Source: Croceicoccus sp.
Lineage (GTDB): Bacteria > Pseudomonadota > Alphaproteobacteria > Sphingomonadales > Sphingomonadaceae
Direction: 5' to 3'
NCBI GenBank assembly: GCA_029936705.1
Contig: JAPYSD010000081.1
Span: forward strand, 1-10,148
Length of the DNA stretch: 10,148 nt
Position numbers and translations under genes: made by a program. The notes beneath the pieces are model-generated. The model saw only the letters and a program-made list of their open reading frames with translations. It ran no database searches and was not told the DNA's origin. Shown here one piece after another: positions 7,011 through 10,148 of the stretch. Position 1 is the first letter of the stretch. Each line of letters begins with the position of its first letter.

Positions 7011-7556
7011 TCAGCCTTCGGGATGTCCGTGCCAGCTGCGGCGTTCTTCCGCGGCGCGCAGCACCTCGTACGCCAGCTGCAGCTTGTGGAATTCCTTGGC
7101 CGCGGCGTCGTCGCCCGGCTTGACGTCCGGGTGGACTTCCTTTGCCTTCGCCCGCCACGCCTTCTTGATGGTGGCGAAGTCGACGTCGTATTCCAGTTCC
7201 AGCACGTCGAGCGCGTTGATCTCGTCCCGGCTGCGCGAACCGTCGCCCGATCCGCTCCACCCGTAATGCGATGCCTGCTGGTAACCGGCGTTGGCCGAAC
7301 GCTCGCTCGACGCGCGGGCGGCGGCTTCCTCGGCATCAAGTCCGGCGAAATAGTCCCAGCCGCGGTTGTATTCGGCGGCATGCTTTTCGCAGAAATACCA
7401 GCGGTCGGGGCTGTTGGGAGACTTGGGAGCGGGACAATTGCCCGGCTCTTCGCAGCCATGACGGTCGCACAGGCGTACCGTCTGCGCATCGCGGCCGGCT
7501 TCATAGCCGCGCCAGCGAGGGAAACCCCAGTCCATCGATCGACCCGAACGTGCCAT
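7011..7556 (-). CDS. J-domain protein with N-terminal Cys/His cluster
   Basis: The 181-residue product ends in a J domain (about 113-177) with helix II KKAWRAKAKEVHPDVKPGDD and the essential HPD at 142-144, so it should stimulate the ATPase of an Hsp70 such as DnaK. It is not DnaJ itself: the J domain is C-terminal and the Gly/Phe and zinc-finger regions of DnaJ are absent. The N-terminal part starts with a DWGFPRWRGY segment and holds Cys30, His33, Cys35, Cys41, Cys56 and His59, a spacing that could bind a metal ion (inference). A Ser/Gly-rich linker (about 82-110) joins the halves. No signal peptide or membrane helix is seen. It lies 114 bp downstream of pal in the same direction. The stop is 4 bp from that of the convergent gene. 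ATG at 7556 is chosen although no Shine-Dalgarno is obvious; ATG at 7535 is an alternative. Confidence 0.88.
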   Translation of the reverse strand: MARSGRSMDWGFPRWRGYEAGRDAQTVRLCDRHGCEEPGNCPAPKSPNSPDRWYFCEKHAAEYNRGWDYFAGLDAEEAAARASSERSANAGYQQASHYGWSGSGDGSRSRDEINALDVLELEYDVDFATIKKAWRAKAKEVHPDVKPGDDAAAKEFHKLQLAYEVLRAAEERRSWHGHPEG

Positions 7557-7577
7557 GTCTGAAAGCGTTACAGTCTC

Positions 7578-7602
7578 GATCGCCGGGGGTCGAGGGGCGA
7601 TC
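7578..7602. promoter_or_regulatory. Perfect 7-bp inverted repeat upstream of the J-domain gene
   Basis: GATCGCC (7578-7584) and GGCGATC (7596-7602) flank an 11-nt G-rich centre. The repeat lies 22-46 bp upstream of the J-domain protein's ATG. It could be a hairpin in the mRNA leader or an operator. Confidence 0.4.
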
Positions 7603-7642
7603 CGCCGAAAAGCATCGACGGACCGCCCACCCGAGGATTTAC

Positions 7643-7665
7643 CGGGCCATGTTCGAAACGGCCCG
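7643..7665 (-). terminator. Hairpin just downstream of pal
   Basis: CGGGCC (7643-7648) pairs with GGCCCG (7660-7665) around an 11-nt loop. On the minus strand it begins 6 nt after the pal stop codon, as a terminator would, but no T-run follows. Weak terminator or 3'-end structure for the tol-pal transcript. Confidence 0.4.
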
Positions 7666-7670
7666 TGACC

Positions 7671-8186
7671 TTACTGGACCGTGACGGTCACGGCGCGGCG
7701 GTTCTGCGCCCACGCCTGCTCGTCCGAACCCATCGCCATCGGGCGTTCCTTGCCATAGCTGACGACATTGATGCGGCCAGCCTGGATGCCGAGGCCGACA
7801 AGGTAGTTCTTGGCCGCATTGGCACGGCGCTCACCCAGCGCGAGGTTGTATTCGCGGGTGCCGCGTTCGTCGGTGTGACCCTCGATCGTGACGCGCGTGT
7901 TGGGGTACTGCTGCAGCCAGCGGGCCTGGCTCTGCAGCGTGGCCATGTCGGCGCTGTCGACGTTGTAGCGGTCGGTGTCGAAGAAGATGCGATCCGACGA
8001 GACCGAGGCGATGAAATCTTCCTGGCTGCCCGGGACGGGACCGCTGGGCGTGGGCGTCGCGGTCGGTGCGGGCATCGGGGCCGGTTCGGGCGGCAGTTCG
8101 TCGGGCGTGGACTTACACGCGCCCAGCGCAAGCGTGCTTGCTGCCATGAGCAGGACGATGGACTTCTGGCGGTTCAAGAGCGACAT
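7671..8186 (-). CDS. pal: Peptidoglycan-associated lipoprotein Pal
   Basis: Pal is an outer-membrane lipoprotein that binds peptidoglycan and TolB, and helps draw the outer membrane inward during division. The 171-residue product has a lipoprotein signal with lipobox LGAC (Cys24). Position +2 is Lys, not Asp, consistent with transport to the outer membrane. A Pro-rich tether (about 31-53) follows, then an OmpA-like domain (about 57-171) with the peptidoglycan-binding motifs EGHTDERGTREYNLALGERR (102-121) and NRRA (162-165). Length matches the family. The start at 8186 is fixed by the signal peptide and an excellent Shine-Dalgarno, AAGGAG, 8 nt upstream (8195-8200). It follows tolB with a 112-bp gap and is probably in the same transcript, possibly with extra input from that gap. 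Confidence 0.98.
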   Translation of the reverse strand: MSLLNRQKSIVLLMAASTLALGACKSTPDELPPEPAPMPAPTATPTPSGPVPGSQEDFIASVSSDRIFFDTDRYNVDSADMATLQSQARWLQQYPNTRVTIEGHTDERGTREYNLALGERRANAAKNYLVGLGIQAGRINVVSYGKERPMAMGSDEQAWAQNRRAVTVTVQ

Positions 8187-8250
8187 TGGAAATGCTCCTT
8201 CTGTTGACCTGCGGACGATGTCTCGCAGGGGGCGGTCTGGTCGATGATGT

Positions 8251-8279
8251 CCGTGCGAACGGCCCCTACGAACGCACGG
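8251..8279 (-). other. Hairpin in the tolB-pal intergenic region
   Basis: CCGTGCG (8251-8257) and CGCACGG (8273-8279) form a perfect 7-bp stem with a 15-nt loop, in the 112-bp gap between tolB and pal. No T-run follows on the minus strand. It may stabilise the processed pal mRNA or adjust the pal:tolB ratio. I see no convincing promoter in the gap. Confidence 0.45.
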
Positions 8280-8298
8280 TGATTACAGGATAACGCAG

Positions 8299-9657
8299 TT
8301 AAGGCAAAACCGGTCCCCACGCGGGATCGGATGCATCTTCCGGCGTTTCCAGCTTGCGCAGATGGCGCCCGGTCAGGTCGACCTGCCACAGCGAAGTTTC
8401 CCCCGTGTTCTTCGTCGTGCGGAAGAACTGGATGATGCGGCCATTGGGGCTCCAGGTCGGAGCCTCGTCCTGCCACGCATTGGTCAGGTGGCGCATGCTG
8501 CCACCCGACGGGCTCATCACCGCGACGCGCAGGTCGCCGGCGATGTGCGTGAACGCGATCTGGTCGCCGCGCGGGCTCCATTCCGGGGTCGCCGCGCGGC
8601 CGCCGAAGAAGCTGATGCGGCGCTGGTTCGACCCGTCGGCATCCATCACGTAGATCTGCTGGCTGCCCGACCGGTCGGATTCGAACACGATGCGCCGGCC
8701 ATCGGGCGAGTAGGACCCGCCGATGTCGATGCCGGGGCTGTCGGTCAGCCGCACGGGCGAACCGCCGCCGCTGGCCGATACGCGGTAGATGTCGGTGTTG
8801 CCGGCGGTCGCCATCGAATAGAGGATATAGCGCCCGTCGGGCGACCAGCGCGGCGCGAATGTCGGATTGCTCGACTGCGTGATCAACGTCTGGCGGCCCG
8901 ACTGGATGTCGTAGACATAGATGCGCGGATTGCCGTCCGAATAGGACAGGTACGCGATCTTGGAATAGTCGGGCGAATAGCGCGGGGTAAGCGCGGTGGT
9001 CGACCCGCTGGTGATGAAGCGATGGTTCGCGCCGTCCGAATCCATGATGGCCAGCCGCTTGCGGCGATTACCCTTGGGACCGGTCTCGGCGATATAGGCG
9101 ATGCGGCTGTCGAAGAACGGGTCCTCGCCCGACAGGCGCGAATAGATCATGTCGGCGCATTTGTGCGCGGCGCGGCGCCAGTCGGCGGGCGCGACGACAT
9201 AGCCCTCGCGCACCAGCTCGCTGCCAAGCTGCACGTCGTAGAGATAGCAGCCGACCGTCAGCTGGTTGTTCGCCGCGGCGGTCACATAGCCATGGACCAG
9301 CATGTCGGTGCCCAGCGGACGCCACCGGCCGAACTGCGGATTGGTCGCCTCGGAAAAGGTGATGGTCGGCAGGCGGTCGGGGCCGACGGGCTTGAACAGA
9401 CCGTTGTTCTGCAGGTCGGCGGTGATGATGCGCGCCAGTTCGACGCCGAGCTTCGAAGTCGTCTGCGGCGCGGCGGGGGTGGGCTGGTCGCGGTCGGTCG
9501 GAAAGGCCGGGATGGCGATGCCAAGATCCTGCCACTCGCTCTCGTCCGAAACCGATCCGGTAAGGCCGCCTGTATCCTGCGCGGCGGCGGGAACGGCGAC
9601 AAGCGCGACGGCGGCAGCGATCAGGCCGACGAACTGGGGCCGGTTGGCTTTGAGCAT
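8299..9657 (-). CDS. tolB: Tol-Pal system beta-propeller protein TolB
   Basis: TolB is the periplasmic partner that links TolA in the inner membrane to Pal in the outer membrane. The 452-residue product has a Sec signal peptide with likely cleavage after Ala26 (AVPAAA, then QDTGG). The N-terminal domain (about 45-180) includes LGIAIPAFPT and ADLQNNGLFKP. The C-terminal beta-propeller shows repeated SPD/SPDGR-type blades: RYSPDYSKIAYLS near 226-238, RWSPDGRYILYS near 270-281, SYSPDGRRIVFES near 315-327, EWSPRGDQIAFT near 359-370 and TWSPNGRIIQFF near 401-412. The start at 9657 is fixed by the signal peptide and GGAG 8 nt upstream (9666-9669). An upstream in-frame ATG at 9840 would overlap tolA and hide the signal. 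The tolA stop is 1 bp away, so translation is probably coupled. Confidence 0.98.
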   Translation of the reverse strand: MLKANRPQFVGLIAAAVALVAVPAAAQDTGGLTGSVSDESEWQDLGIAIPAFPTDRDQPTPAAPQTTSKLGVELARIITADLQNNGLFKPVGPDRLPTITFSEATNPQFGRWRPLGTDMLVHGYVTAAANNQLTVGCYLYDVQLGSELVREGYVVAPADWRRAAHKCADMIYSRLSGEDPFFDSRIAYIAETGPKGNRRKRLAIMDSDGANHRFITSGSTTALTPRYSPDYSKIAYLSYSDGNPRIYVYDIQSGRQTLITQSSNPTFAPRWSPDGRYILYSMATAGNTDIYRVSASGGGSPVRLTDSPGIDIGGSYSPDGRRIVFESDRSGSQQIYVMDADGSNQRRISFFGGRAATPEWSPRGDQIAFTHIAGDLRVAVMSPSGGSMRHLTNAWQDEAPTWSPNGRIIQFFRTTKNTGETSLWQVDLTGRHLRKLETPEDASDPAWGPVLP

Positions 9658-9658
9658 C

Positions 9659-10148
9659 CTAGAGTCTCCGGTCGAAACGGAACGCGTCCACGCGTTTCCA
9701 GCTATCGTAATATTCTGAAGGAAGATCGAAGGGCGCTGCAAGCTGCACCGCCCTGATGGCGAGTTCGGCGTGGCGGTCGGCCTGCGCCCGGTTGGCATCG
9801 GTAATGCCCGATTGCGACACGACCTCGGGACGGCCGGCAAGGCTGCCGTCGCGGTTCATGCGCCATGACAGCACGGTCACGAGCTTTTCCGAATCCGCGC
9901 CCTGCGGCGCGGTCCAGTGCGGCTTGAGCGCGCGTGCGATGGCGGACGACAGCGAGGCCGCCGTCGCGGGCCCGGCGCGTTCGGCCGGCTGGTCGCGGTC
10001 CGATCCGCTGCCGCCGGTGCCCGAAAGGAAGTCCGACCCGATCCGGCTGCCGGTCGCTTCCTGCCGTTCGCGCGGCTGCTGCCGCTGCTGCTTGGGGGTC
10101 GGTCGCGGTTCGGGCTGGCGCGCCTTGGGCTGCGGCGCAGGGGTGGGG
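9659..10148 (-). CDS. tolA: TolA, C-terminal part (cut by window edge)
   Basis: The reading frame is open from the right edge to the TAG at 9659-9661, giving about 162 residues of a longer protein; the N-terminus lies outside the window. The visible N-terminal portion is rich in Pro, Gln, Arg and Lys (PTPAPQPKARQPEPRPTP), matching the extended periplasmic arm of TolA-type proteins. The globular end contains SSAIARALKPHWTAPQGADS, VLSWRMNRDGSLAGRPEV and SEYYDSWKRVDAFRFDRRL, typical of the TolA/TonB-like C-terminal domain that contacts TolB and Pal. TolA spans the periplasm and transmits proton-motive-force energy from TolQR. The gene ends 1 bp before tolB. The assignment rests on this domain plus the position before tolB. 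Confidence 0.9.
   Translation of the reverse strand, partial: PTPAPQPKARQPEPRPTPKQQRQQPRERQEATGSRIGSDFLSGTGGSGSDRDQPAERAGPATAASLSSAIARALKPHWTAPQGADSEKLVTVLSWRMNRDGSLAGRPEVVSQSGITDANRAQADRHAELAIRAVQLAAPFDLPSEYYDSWKRVDAFRFDRRL

Noticed and set aside
7000..7016. CTGA-gtgt-TCAG mini-palindrome spanning the two convergent stop codons
   Set aside because: It arises largely because two TGA stops face each other. Four base pairs is too short to call a bidirectional terminator.
6239..7504. 421-codon minus-strand ORF over the unknown gene and the J-domain gene
   Set aside because: It crosses two better-supported genes and overlaps the J-domain gene in another frame on the same strand. Composition is low-complexity.
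8362..9756. 464-codon plus-strand ORF opposite tolB
   Set aside because: It is an antisense shadow of an unmistakable TolB.
9658..9840. Long N-terminal extension of TolB from the ATG at 9840
   Set aside because: It would overlap the tolA end and place the signal peptide internally. GGAG and the signal peptide fix the start at 9657.

Overview
The window looks like ordinary chromosome from a GC-rich alphaproteobacterium, most likely a sphingomonad (Sphingomonadales, possibly Erythrobacteraceae). The reasons are a single long Rsh-type RelA/SpoT enzyme, a tolA-tolB-pal cluster with sphingomonad-like protein sequences, PdeM, and high GC with strong third-position bias. That placement is inference from recognised protein sequences, not from a database search. 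I see no mobile element, CRISPR array, tRNA, rRNA or phage gene.

Layout. Minus strand, 21-4685: three genes read right to left, hemF (aerobic coproporphyrinogen III oxidase), then an S41-family serine peptidase lipoprotein, then rsh ((p)ppGpp synthetase/hydrolase). The 116-127 bp gaps, and a very strong hairpin between the peptidase and rsh, suggest separate transcripts rather than one operon. Divergent from hemF, 4733-5458 encodes PdeM, a metallophosphoesterase linked to DNA damage response. The two start codons are only about 47 bp apart, and a perfect inverted repeat touches the hemF start.

Plus strand, 5459-7006: a structured leader of nearly 290 bp precedes infC (IF-3). infC appears to start at an ATA codon behind a perfect Shine-Dalgarno sequence, rather than at the in-frame TTG further in. 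It is followed by a small helical-repeat protein of unknown function, whose start is preceded by a perfect hairpin carrying AGGA in its loop. rpmI and rplT, the usual infC neighbours, are not in the window.

Minus strand, 7011-10148: the Tol-Pal outer-membrane system, read right to left as the tolA C-terminus (cut by the right edge), tolB (1 bp after tolA), pal, and then a J-domain protein with an N-terminal Cys/His cluster in the position where cpoB (ybgF) often lies. Its stop is 4 bp from the stop of the convergent unknown gene.

The protein-coding content is core housekeeping. I do not find a novel multi-gene system. The items most worth a second look are regulatory: the infC leader with its ATA start and terminator-like hairpin, the hairpin before the downstream unknown gene, the palindrome at the hemF start, and the tandem 8-mer upstream of the peptidase. 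Two proteins, the Cys-rich J-domain protein and the helical-repeat protein, have unclear roles.
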